This document shows, in pieces, positions 46,905 through 56,227 of a stretch of DNA of 64,000 nt. Origin of the DNA: Rhodococcus sp. 06-462-5 (GTDB lineage Bacteria > Actinomycetota > Actinomycetes > Mycobacteriales > Mycobacteriaceae). The stretch's first letter is position 1. Each line of letters opens with the position of its first letter. The notes beneath the pieces were generated by a model. It did no database searches. It saw only the letters and a list, made by a program, of their open reading frames with translations, and had not been told where the DNA came from. The stretch is taken from the NCBI RefSeq assembly GCF_002258315.1, contig NZ_NOYD01000013.1:124001-188000 (forward strand). The letters run 5' to 3'. The translations under genes were made by a program, and so were the position numbers.

Positions 46905-47881
46905 AGGCCCGCGTCATGAAAGAACTGGACGGAATCGATCCGGAGCTGCACGGGGCGTACCGTATCTGTCGCGAACTCAACGCCCAGCACGGCAAGACGT
47001 ACTTCCTCGCCACTCGCCTGCTCCCCACCGACAAGCGCGCCGGCGTGCACGCGCTGTACGGGTTCGCCCGAATGGTCGACGACATCGTCGACCTGGAGGG
47101 CACCGACATCGCCGTGGGATCGGACGAGCTCAACGCCCGTCGCATCGTCGAACTCGACGTGATCGAATCCCGGGTGCGCGACGCCTTGGCGGGAAAACCG
47201 TTGTCCGACAGCGTGTCCGATCAGGTATTGAGCGCGTTGTGCGACACCGTGGCGCGCTACGACATTCCGCACGACTATTTCTTCGCGTTCATGCACTCGA
47301 TGCGCATGGACATTCCGGGGAGTCCGATGTTCGTCTCGCGCTACCGCACGATGGAGCAGTTGCGCGAGTACATGTACGGCTCCGCTGCGGTCATCGGACT
47401 GCAGATGCTGCCCATCCTGGGAACCGTCGTCGAGCGGTCCGAGGCCGAGCCCCCCGCCGCAGCCCTGGGCGAGGCGTTCCAGCTCACCAACTTCATCCGA
47501 GACATGGGTGAGGACCTCGATCGCGACCGCATCTATCTGCCCACCGACGAGCTCGCGGCGTTCGGCGTCGACGAGGAACTTCTTCGGTGGTGCCGCACCA
47601 CGGGCAGCGTCGACGCCAGGGTCACCCGCGCCCTCGCCCACCTGATCGCCGTCACCCGCTCGATCTACCGCACGTCCGATGCAGGCATCGAGATGCTGGA
47701 TCCGCGAGTGCGGCCGTCGATGCGCACGGCGTCCATCCTGTACGGCCGCATACTCGAAGAGGTCGAGTCGCAGGGCTACCGCGTGCTCTCCCAACGCGCG
47801 ACGGTGCCGCAGTGGACCCGAGCGCGCATAGCGCTGCCGCAGTTCGCCGTCACCGGCTTCAAGCGCGCGACGGTTCGCTAG
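46901..47881 (+). CDS. crtB: Phytoene synthase
   Basis: Condenses two GGPP to phytoene, the committed carotenoid step. 326 residues from ATG 46901, which overlaps the mptA stop (ATGA). ATG 46916, with AAGG upstream, is a close alternative. Family motifs: TYFLATRLLP, YGFARMVDDIVD (first Asp-rich motif), and TNFIRDMGEDLDRDRIYLP (second). Convergent with the Rv2175c-like gene, and their stops overlap by 3 bp. Confidence 0.92.
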   Translation: MKARVMKELDGIDPELHGAYRICRELNAQHGKTYFLATRLLPTDKRAGVHALYGFARMVDDIVDLEGTDIAVGSDELNARRIVELDVIESRVRDALAGKPLSDSVSDQVLSALCDTVARYDIPHDYFFAFMHSMRMDIPGSPMFVSRYRTMEQLREYMYGSAAVIGLQMLPILGTVVERSEAEPPAAALGEAFQLTNFIRDMGEDLDRDRIYLPTDELAAFGVDEELLRWCRTTGSVDARVTRALAHLIAVTRSIYRTSDAGIEMLDPRVRPSMRTASILYGRILEEVESQGYRVLSQRATVPQWTRARIALPQFAVTGFKRATVR

Positions 47882-48249
47882 AAGGCCATCGCCTGTGCGC
47901 GCCTGATCACTTCGCGCATCAGGTCACCGTGCAGAGCGGCGACGGGTGCACCCGGCAGGCTCTCGTCCTCGGTGAACAGCCACCGCAGGATCTCCTCGTC
48001 CTCGTAGCCGCCGTCGTGCAGCACGGCCAATAGACCGGGGAGCCCCTTGACGATGGTGCCCTTGCTCGAATCGAGGAACTGCTCCGGTACGACGGGCACG
48101 CGTGAACGCTTCAGGGCGAGCAACTGGCGATCTCGGACGAGCTGTTCGACGCGGGTCTTGGGGACGTCGAGGATCTTCGCGACATCGGCGAACTGCAGCA
48201 CGGACTCCGACGGATCGAGCACGTCGTCGGCATAGGGAATGGCACTCAC
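47878..48249 (-). CDS. Rv2175c-family winged-helix DNA-binding protein
   Basis: 123 residues from GTG 48249. N-terminal helix-turn-helix core LQFADVAKILDVPKTRVEQLVRDRQLLALKR, then VPVVPEQFLD and a C-terminal dimer domain ending in REVIRRAQ. M. tuberculosis Rv2175c is a DNA-binding protein phosphorylated by PknL, whose gene is its divergent neighbour there as here. Its target sites are unknown. A repeat shared with another locus lies 53 bases upstream of the start. Confidence 0.88.
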   Translation of the reverse strand: MSAIPYADDVLDPSESVLQFADVAKILDVPKTRVEQLVRDRQLLALKRSRVPVVPEQFLDSSKGTIVKGLPGLLAVLHDGGYEDEEILRWLFTEDESLPGAPVAALHGDLMREVIRRAQAMAF

Positions 48250-48301
48250 GCAGGTAACGTTATCGGGTCCGGCGTCCAGACTTCAAAAGCGTGACAGCCG
48301 G

Positions 48302-48323
48302 GTCGTTCCGCAGGCTCCACTCC
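48302..48323 (-). repeat. Dispersed 22-bp repeat, copy A
   Basis: On the plus strand GTCGTTCCGCAGGCTCC followed by ACTCC. It matches two copies near 58.5 kb except for one missing T. It begins 53 bases upstream of the Rv2175c-like start, in the divergent gap with pknL. Confidence 0.8.
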
Positions 48324-48452
48324 TGTGCAGCAGGCCCCACAGGACCGAAGACACAAGCCACGATCGTCGGTCGGCATCCTCGGCACCGATACGATCGTCT
48401 TCAGCGTCCGGCGACCGAGCCGGAGGACGAGTGGACGACGAGGGGAGGTTCG

Positions 48453-50450
48453 GTGATACCGGGTTCGATGCTCGATCGTCGATACCGAATAGACGCACCG
48501 ATCGCGCGCGGCGGTATGTCGACGGTCTACCGCGGACTCGACACCAGACTCGACCGCCCCGTAGCGGTGAAGATCATGGACCCGAAGTTCGCCGAGGACC
48601 CGCAGTTCGTGCAGCGCTTCGAGTTCGAGGCGAGGGCCGTGGCCAGGCTCAGTCACCCCGGCCTGGTCGCCGTCTACGACCACGGGCGCGACGGCGAACA
48701 CGCCTTCCTCGTCATGGAACTCGTCGAGGGCGGCACTCTGCGTGAACTACTGCGCGAGCGTGGGCCGATGCCCCCGCACGCTGCAGCGGCCGTCATCCGG
48801 CCGGTTCTCGAAGCACTCGCAGTCGCCCACCGAGCCGGTCTGGTACACCGAGACATCAAGCCCGAGAACATCCTGATCAGCGACGACGGCGACGTGAAGA
48901 TCGCCGACTTCGGCCTCGTCCGGGCCATCGCAGCCTCCACCGTCACGTCGAGCAGTGTGATTCTGGGCACGGCCGCGTACCTGTCTCCCGAGCAGGTCAC
49001 CACCGGCTCCGCATCCGCGAGCAGCGACGTCTACGGGGTCGGTGTCGTGTTGTTCGAGCTGCTGACCGGACGCACACCGTTCACCGGCGACACCTCGCTG
49101 TCCATCGCCTACCAGCGCATCGACAACGACGTACCGCTCCCCTCCACCCTCATCGCAGGCGTTCCCCCGCAGTTCGACGAAGTGGTCCAACGCGCCACCG
49201 TCCGCGCCCCGGAACACCGGTACCGCAACGCCGACGACATGGCCCGCGCCTTGCGCGCTGCCGCGTCGGCGCTCGCGCTGCCCGAGTACCGAGTGCCCGC
49301 GCCCAAGCGCTCGGCGGAGCATCTGAGCTCGGCCGCGGCGGGAGCCCCGACGACTGTGGCAGGCAACCGTCCGCCGTCCGCTCGCACCCAGGTGGTCCAG
49401 GACTCCCCATCACCGCCACCGCAAGACGGGGTGCAACACACCCGAGTGGTCACCTCGCCCACGTCCCGGGGCGTCGGCGACCGCCAGGAACCGTTCGAGG
49501 CGCCGCCCGCCGGGCCACCACCCACCGGCCGACGGCAGTACGAGTTCCCCGACTTCGACGCCGATCGCCAACGCTCGCGCCGGGCGATCGTCATCTGGCT
49601 TCTCGTCGTCGCCCTGCTCGCTGTGTTGGTCGGTTTCGGCGGTTGGTGGATGGGCTCGGGTCGTTACACCGCCGTCCCGATGGTTGACGGGCTCGACACC
49701 ACCGGTGCCACCAGCGCCGTGGAAGCTGCCGGCCTCGAGGCCACGGTGCGCGGAACCTACTCCGACTCGGTGGACACAGATCTTCTCATCGGCACCGATC
49801 CCACCGGCGGATCGCGAATTGCCAAGGGCGACACGGTGTTTCTCCTGGTATCACTGGGGCGCCCCACTGTTCCGTCCATCGACACGGACGCATCCGTCGC
49901 AGACATGGAACAACAATTGCGAGACCGGACTTTCACACCGGTGGACGGCGGCGAAGCCTTCAGCACCTCCGCACCGATCGGCGGGGTCGCAGCACTCGAC
50001 CCACCGCCCGGCACCGTCCTGACCACCGGGAGCTCGGTGACGGTACTACGCAGCAAAGGCGCACCGCCGGTCGAGGTACCCGACGTACGTGGGCAGAGCG
50101 TCGACCAGGCCAGAACGACGTTGGAGTCGGTCGGCATCACCGTCGGCGAGGTTCGAGAGACCTTCGACGAGGACACCGACGGCGGCAAGGCAATCGGGAC
50201 GACGCCGGAAGCCGGGCAGACGGTGCGATCCGGGTCCACCGCGGTGCTCGAGGTGTCCAACGCCGTCGCCGTGCCGTCGCTGCTCGGCCGGTCGGTCGGC
50301 TCGGCCCGGACCACCCTCGAGACGTTGGGCCTGACGATCGACGTCCGTCAGGTGGTGGACACCGACGGGTCTCTGGTCATCACCCAGAGCCCCGGAGCCG
50401 GTTCTCGGGTGGAACCGGGCTCCGAGGTCATGGTCGTCTCACTGCCCTGA
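48453..50450 (+). CDS. pknL: Serine/threonine protein kinase PknL with PASTA repeats
   Basis: 665 residues from GTG 48453 behind GGGGAGG. Kinase domain at about 8-275: glycine loop IARGGMSTVY, Lys40 in VAVK, catalytic HRDIKPENIL, DFG, activation loop with STVTSSS, and APE-like SPEQ. A Pro-rich juxtamembrane linker, one membrane helix (about 385-407) and four PASTA repeats to the C-terminus follow (starts near VPMVDG, VPSIDT, VPDVRG, VPSLLG). PASTA domains bind peptidoglycan fragments. As I recall, M. tuberculosis PknL lacks them, while corynebacterial PknL has them. Confidence 0.94.
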   Translation: MIPGSMLDRRYRIDAPIARGGMSTVYRGLDTRLDRPVAVKIMDPKFAEDPQFVQRFEFEARAVARLSHPGLVAVYDHGRDGEHAFLVMELVEGGTLRELLRERGPMPPHAAAAVIRPVLEALAVAHRAGLVHRDIKPENILISDDGDVKIADFGLVRAIAASTVTSSSVILGTAAYLSPEQVTTGSASASSDVYGVGVVLFELLTGRTPFTGDTSLSIAYQRIDNDVPLPSTLIAGVPPQFDEVVQRATVRAPEHRYRNADDMARALRAAASALALPEYRVPAPKRSAEHLSSAAAGAPTTVAGNRPPSARTQVVQDSPSPPPQDGVQHTRVVTSPTSRGVGDRQEPFEAPPAGPPPTGRRQYEFPDFDADRQRSRRAIVIWLLVVALLAVLVGFGGWWMGSGRYTAVPMVDGLDTTGATSAVEAAGLEATVRGTYSDSVDTDLLIGTDPTGGSRIAKGDTVFLLVSLGRPTVPSIDTDASVADMEQQLRDRTFTPVDGGEAFSTSAPIGGVAALDPPPGTVLTTGSSVTVLRSKGAPPVEVPDVRGQSVDQARTTLESVGITVGEVRETFDEDTDGGKAIGTTPEAGQTVRSGSTAVLEVSNAVAVPSLLGRSVGSARTTLETLGLTIDVRQVVDTDGSLVITQSPGAGSRVEPGSEVMVVSLP

Positions 50451-50465
50451 TTCGAGGCAGGCAGA

Positions 50466-51896
<1,431 letters not shown>

Positions 51897-52388
51897 TCAC
51901 CCGCGGTACGAGTACTCCTCGATCGCCTGGAACTTCGCCAGATTGTGCCGCGCGTCGGCAAGGGCGTCGTGCGCGTCGTCCGGCACCGACGGCAGCTCGG
52001 GACTGCCGCGATCCTCCCAGTGCTGGCGCAGCTCACGAGTGAACCGCGGCAGCGAACGCGGCAACTCGGTCATCGAGCCCCACAGCTGGCAGAGCGCCAC
52101 ATGGTCGTACGCCGCAACCCACGCCCACAGTTCGACCTCGGCACCGTAGTGCGGAACGAGAAATTCGAGCAGTTCGTCCCGGATTCGCGACCGGCTCATC
52201 CACAGCGGCGACGAGTACGGTGGCAACTTGGGAAGCACGTTGCGTCGAACCCAGCGGCCGGCGCGCTCGGGGTCGAACTCGGAGGACACCGCATAGAACT
52301 CGCGACCGTCCTCAGACACCACACCGATCGAGACCAACTCGATTGTGCGACCATCCTCGATGAACTCTGTGTCGTAGAAGTAGCGCAC
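51897..52388 (-). CDS. DEDDh 3'-5' exoribonuclease (Rv2179c type)
   Basis: 163 residues from GTG 52388 (VRYFYDTEF), where AGGG lies ten bases upstream. GTG 52397 is an alternative. RNase-T-like motifs: YDTEFIEDG (first Asp and Glu), WVAAYDHVALCQLWG (second Asp) and HDALADARHN (His and third Asp). M. tuberculosis Rv2179c founded this small exoribonuclease group. It follows aroG in both organisms and is divergent from the mannosyltransferase gene. Confidence 0.9.
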   Translation of the reverse strand: MRYFYDTEFIEDGRTIELVSIGVVSEDGREFYAVSSEFDPERAGRWVRRNVLPKLPPYSSPLWMSRSRIRDELLEFLVPHYGAEVELWAWVAAYDHVALCQLWGSMTELPRSLPRFTRELRQHWEDRGSPELPSVPDDAHDALADARHNLAKFQAIEEYSYRG

Positions 52389-52467
52389 GCGGCTCACCCT
52401 AGCGCGTCCTGAACACGCCCCCCACGTACCGGTAGCCCCGATCCGAACAGCCCTGAAAGGGAACGTT

Positions 52468-53760
52468 GTGACCTCGCCCGACACCAACCGTCCGGTCGCC
52501 GAAGCACCGGAGCCCGCCGCGCCGACGCGACGCCGGTGGCCGAGTTGGGCGGTGGCGTCGAGCAGGGTCCTGGTCCTGATCGGTGCCGTCGTCGGTGTGC
52601 TGTTCCATCTCAACGGCTTTCCTGGTCTGCGGACGATCGGTGAGCACTACCGACTCGATCTGGACGTGTATCGACTCGGCGGTCAGGTGTTCGCCGAGGG
52701 TGGCGATCTCTACGGTCAGCTGCCCCCGATCGCGACCGGCACGACGCTGCCGTTCACCTATCCCCCGATCGCCGCGGCGATCTTCAGCCCGCTGTCGTCG
52801 GTGTCGCTGTACGCCGCCTCGATCGCGGTCACCGTGCTGTCGATGCTCTTGCTGCTGGTGACCGTCGTGGTGACCCTCACCTCGCTCGGCCTGCGTCCCC
52901 GCACGCTCGTGTGGTGGTCTGCCGGAGCGGTGTTCGCCGTGTCCGTGCTGCTGCTCGAGCCGGTCACCTCGACGCTGAACTACGGGCAGATCAACATCGT
53001 GTTGATGGCGTTCGTTGCACTGGACTGCCTGCCGAAGAAGACGCCGTGGCCCCGAGGTGTGCTGATCGGTCTGGTGGCCGCCGTCAAACTCACACCCGCG
53101 GTGTTCGTACTGTTCTTCTTGTTGCGCAAGGACTTTCGAGCAGCAGTGGTGTCGGTGCTGAGTTTTGCGGTGTTCACCGCGATCGGATTCGCGCTGACGT
53201 GGTCGGACTCGGTGAAGTACTGGACCGAGACGATCGTCGATTCCGACCGAATCGGCGGCCCGGCCTACCCGCCCAACCAGTCGATCACCGGAGTGCTCGC
53301 GCGGCTCGGGTTGGACGAATTGCCCCGGTCGATCCTGTGGCTCGCGTTGTCGGTGGTGGTACTCGCCATTGCGGCGGTGGCCATGCGAAAAGCGTTCTCC
53401 GCGGGCCAGACTGCGCTCGCGCTGACGATCAACGCCATGTTCGGTCTGCTGGTCTCGCCGGTCTCCTGGTCACACCACTGGGTGTGGGCCATCCCGTTCA
53501 CCGTGGTGCTCGCCGTCCTCGGCTACCGCCGCCGCAGCGCGCTGCTGGCGACTCTGGTGGCCGTCGGGCTGGCGTTGATGCTCTACCCGCCGCACTGGAA
53601 GCTCGGCGAGGGCCGGTGGAGCGGTCTCGGCTGGCCGCTCGTGGATCAGTTCGCGGCCTCGGGCTACGTGTGGTGGGCGCTCGCGTCGATCGTCGCGCTG
53701 GCCGCGATCGGGTGGACCGACCGAACCGATTCGACAGCCGACACCCGCTCCGCAGTCTGA
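52468..53760 (+). CDS. mptC: Membrane mannosyltransferase, GT87, MptC-like
   Basis: 430 residues from GTG 52468. About ten membrane helices. GT-C catalytic Asp in RLDLDVYRLGGQVF, then LPFTYPPIAAAIF, LNYGQINIVLMA and SPVSWSHHWVW, the standard blocks of DUF2029/GT87 proteins. M. tuberculosis Rv2181 at this position adds the alpha-1,2 mannose branches of lipomannan and lipoarabinomannan. Same assignment is likely here, but donor and linkage are inferred from position and family. Confidence 0.85.
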   Translation: MTSPDTNRPVAEAPEPAAPTRRRWPSWAVASSRVLVLIGAVVGVLFHLNGFPGLRTIGEHYRLDLDVYRLGGQVFAEGGDLYGQLPPIATGTTLPFTYPPIAAAIFSPLSSVSLYAASIAVTVLSMLLLLVTVVVTLTSLGLRPRTLVWWSAGAVFAVSVLLLEPVTSTLNYGQINIVLMAFVALDCLPKKTPWPRGVLIGLVAAVKLTPAVFVLFFLLRKDFRAAVVSVLSFAVFTAIGFALTWSDSVKYWTETIVDSDRIGGPAYPPNQSITGVLARLGLDELPRSILWLALSVVVLAIAAVAMRKAFSAGQTALALTINAMFGLLVSPVSWSHHWVWAIPFTVVLAVLGYRRRSALLATLVAVGLALMLYPPHWKLGEGRWSGLGWPLVDQFAASGYVWWALASIVALAAIGWTDRTDSTADTRSAV

Positions 53761-53781
53761 TCGCGCAGGGAGCCGGCAGCT

Positions 53782-54510
53782 TCAGCTGGCCTTGGAATCG
53801 GGGATACGCTGCGCGGTCGGAGCCGACTCCGCTTCGGGTGCAGCCTTCTTCAGAGACGCGGCGTACACGTCCACGTACTCCTGACCGGAGAGCAACATCA
53901 GGTCGTACATCACCTCGTCGGTGACGGCACGCTCGACGAAACGATTGCCTGCCATACCCTCGAAGCGCGAGAAGTCGATGGGCTTTCCGATCCGGATGGT
54001 GACCTTCGCCGGACGCCACACGCGCGAACCGATCGGGTTCATCTTCTCGGTACCGATCATCGCAACCGGAATCACCTGGACTCCGGTCTGCAATGCCAGA
54101 CGCGCCATCCCGGTCTTGCCCTTGTACAGCCGCGCGTCGGGTGACCGCGTGCCCTCGGGGTAGATACCGAGAACCTTGCCTGCTTCGATCACGCGCACGC
54201 CTGCGTTGAGAGCGTCCTGCGCCGCGTCGGCTCCGGTGCGATCGATCGGCACCTGTCCGACCGCGGTGAAGAACCACTTCTGGAACGCACCTTTGAGGCC
54301 CGGTCCGGTGAAGTACTCGCTCTTGGCGAGGAAGGTGATGCGCCTGGGCGTCTTGAGCGGGAGATAGAAAGAATCGAGAACGGCCTTGTGGTTGCTGGCC
54401 AGAATGACCGGACCCTCCGTCGGGATGTTCTCGGCACCCTCGATCGTGGGCCGACCCAGGGCGATGAGAAGGGGGCCGACGAAAATGTACTTAACCAGCC
54501 AGTACCACAT
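53782..54510 (-). CDS. 1-acylglycerol-3-phosphate acyltransferase (PlsC family)
   Basis: 242 residues from ATG 54510, seven bases after GGGAG. ATG 54516 is two codons earlier. N-terminal membrane anchor, then the catalytic HX4D motif in ASNHKAVLDSF, FLAKSEYF, VPIDRTG, and substrate motif YPEGTRSPD. Acylates lysophosphatidic acid or a related lysolipid in phospholipid synthesis. M. tuberculosis Rv2182c. Neighbouring mannolipid genes raise the possibility of a PIM- or LAM-related acceptor, but the motifs do not decide it. Confidence 0.88.
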   Translation of the reverse strand: MWYWLVKYIFVGPLLIALGRPTIEGAENIPTEGPVILASNHKAVLDSFYLPLKTPRRITFLAKSEYFTGPGLKGAFQKWFFTAVGQVPIDRTGADAAQDALNAGVRVIEAGKVLGIYPEGTRSPDARLYKGKTGMARLALQTGVQVIPVAMIGTEKMNPIGSRVWRPAKVTIRIGKPIDFSRFEGMAGNRFVERAVTDEVMYDLMLLSGQEYVDVYAASLKKAAPEAESAPTAQRIPDSKAS

Positions 54511-54689
54511 TGACATGCTCCCTGATGATGGTCGGGAAATCGTTTGGTGCCGCCTCGCCCTGGAGCGAATCGACTGCGGCCGTGCATCCTCGAACCGTGC
54601 CGCGTAGTGAACTGTACCCACGGTTTATGACACCAGCCACATCATCTCCGAACCCGGGACAGAGGTCACAGGAAGCAAGCGGAGAACGG

Positions 54690-55664
54690 TCAGCGAACCC
54701 CGGTGACGAACTGCGCTCGGGCCAACTCCGCGGCCCCGATCATGCCCGCTGCCTCACCGAGTTGAGTACTGCGAATGCGCGCGAGAGGTCGATGCCCCGC
54801 ACCGGTCACCAGCTCGGCGTACTTGTCGGTCGCGCGGGCCAGGAACTGACTCGACGACGTCGCCACGCCACCGGCCAACACGATCAGATCGGGGTCGTAC
54901 ACGTCGCTGACCATCGAGAGCCCGACGCCGAGCCACTGCGCGAAGTCTTCCATGGTGCGTCGGGCGATCGAGTCACCCTCGTGCGCGGCGCTGGCGATGC
55001 GGCGGCCGGTCAGAGACCCCGGGTCGAGGAACACCTCACGGGCAAGGGTCGTCGAGGACGCCGGGTCCGCCGCCAGCAACTCGACTGCGGTGTCCACCAG
55101 AGCGGTGCCGCTGCAGTACCGCTCCCAGCACCCGCGCTTGCCGCAGGGGCATGCCCGGCCGTCCGGCACGACCTGGATGTGACCGAGTTCCGGTGCCACC
55201 CCGTGGCTGCCCCGATAGATCCTGCCGTCGATCAGCAGCGCAGCACCGATGCCGGTACCGATGGCCACCATCACCACGTTGCGACCACCGGACGCGGCAC
55301 CGAAGCGATACTCGGCCCACGCCGCTGAATTGGCGTCGTGCTCGAGCAGGACCGGCAGACCGATGCGCATGCTCATCTCCGTCGCCACAGGGGTGTTCAC
55401 CCACGGCAGATGCGGGGCGAAGAGAACCGTCGTGCGATCGGAGTCGATGAACCCGGCGACGGCCAGCCCGACGGCCGCGATGTCGTGTCGCCCGGCCAGT
55501 TCCTGCACGGCACGGTCGAGACCACGTTCGAGCGCGCGAGCAGTGTGCGGAGTGGGAGCGGCCGTCGAGTCGAGCACCTGTCCGTCCTCGTCGACAACGG
55601 ACGCGCGCAGGCTCGTCCCGCCGACGTCGATGCCTACCGTCAGCCGCTGGTGGTGCCGCTTCAT
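54690..55664 (-). CDS. ROK-family sugar kinase (glucokinase-like)
   Basis: 324 residues from ATG 55664. ATP site TVGIDVGGTSLRASVVD at the N-terminus, sugar site with LEHDANSAAWAEYRFG, GTGIGAALLIDG, PELGHIQV, and the zinc motif CPCGKRGCWERYCSG. These fit a ROK glucokinase, though N-acetylmannosamine or fructose kinases share the fold. No helix-turn-helix precedes it, so it is not a ROK repressor. I do not recall a ROK gene at this point in M. tuberculosis, so this looks like a lineage-specific gene between the Rv2182c and Rv2183c counterparts. Confidence 0.87.
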   Translation of the reverse strand: MKRHHQRLTVGIDVGGTSLRASVVDEDGQVLDSTAAPTPHTARALERGLDRAVQELAGRHDIAAVGLAVAGFIDSDRTTVLFAPHLPWVNTPVATEMSMRIGLPVLLEHDANSAAWAEYRFGAASGGRNVVMVAIGTGIGAALLIDGRIYRGSHGVAPELGHIQVVPDGRACPCGKRGCWERYCSGTALVDTAVELLAADPASSTTLAREVFLDPGSLTGRRIASAAHEGDSIARRTMEDFAQWLGVGLSMVSDVYDPDLIVLAGGVATSSSQFLARATDKYAELVTGAGHRPLARIRSTQLGEAAGMIGAAELARAQFVTGVR

Positions 55665-55719
55665 TCGTTCATGCCTTCCTCGGCCGTCCCCCACACGGCC
55701 TGCATCCGAGTCGCTCCGC

Positions 55720-56193
55720 TCACGGACGGTCCTGCTCGTCCGAACGCGAATTCTTCACTCGAACGGTAATCGGAACGAACGACGCGGGGCGGTCATCCTG
55801 CAGTTCGGTGTCGATCGACACGTCCGCGACCTCCGCCGGGTCCGCGGGGGTGTCGGCGCTGCCTGGCCCGGATTCGGCCGCGGTCCCGGTCGGCGGCGGG
55901 GTGGTCGGGGCCTGAGCCGCGGAGTGCGCAGCCCCGGAGGTCGTGTGATCGGCGAGCAGTTGACGCAACAGCGCGATCACCACGGCGCTCTCGGAGGCAA
56001 CGAGCTCGACGAGGTCGTGGCGCTCCCCGCGAACCAGGGCCGCGAGTGCGCAGACCGGGCACCAACTGCATCCCTGTCGGTCACGATCCTGCTGCGTCTC
56101 GGCGACCCGGCGCAGGATGGGCTCGAGTCGCGTCAGCACGGTCTCCGCCAGAGCCAGCAGATCCGCCCCCAGCTCGGAATGGTCCGAGGTCAT
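55720..56193 (-). CDS. Hypothetical protein with CxxC-type motif (Rv2183c position)
   Basis: 157 residues from ATG 56193. An N-terminal helical region is followed by the cysteine cluster CSWCPVCALAALVRGE and a helix, then a low-complexity Ala/Pro/Thr stretch and a short beta-like end (ASFVPITVRVK). The cysteines could bind a metal or be redox-active, but this is inference. It lies directly after the ArsA-like ATPase gene, as Rv2183c does after Rv2184c, and may be its partner. No function is known to me. Confidence 0.75.
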   Translation of the reverse strand: MTSDHSELGADLLALAETVLTRLEPILRRVAETQQDRDRQGCSWCPVCALAALVRGERHDLVELVASESAVVIALLRQLLADHTTSGAAHSAAQAPTTPPPTGTAAESGPGSADTPADPAEVADVSIDTELQDDRPASFVPITVRVKNSRSDEQDRP

Positions 56194-56227
56194 CGACACA
56201 CCCCGGCCGTCAGGGTCGTAGTAGGAG

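Noticed and set aside
36916-47881. Carotenoid genes as a recently transferred island
   Set aside because: No mobility gene, tRNA or flanking repeat, codon use looks like the neighbours, and the genes are interspersed and overlapping with core genes.
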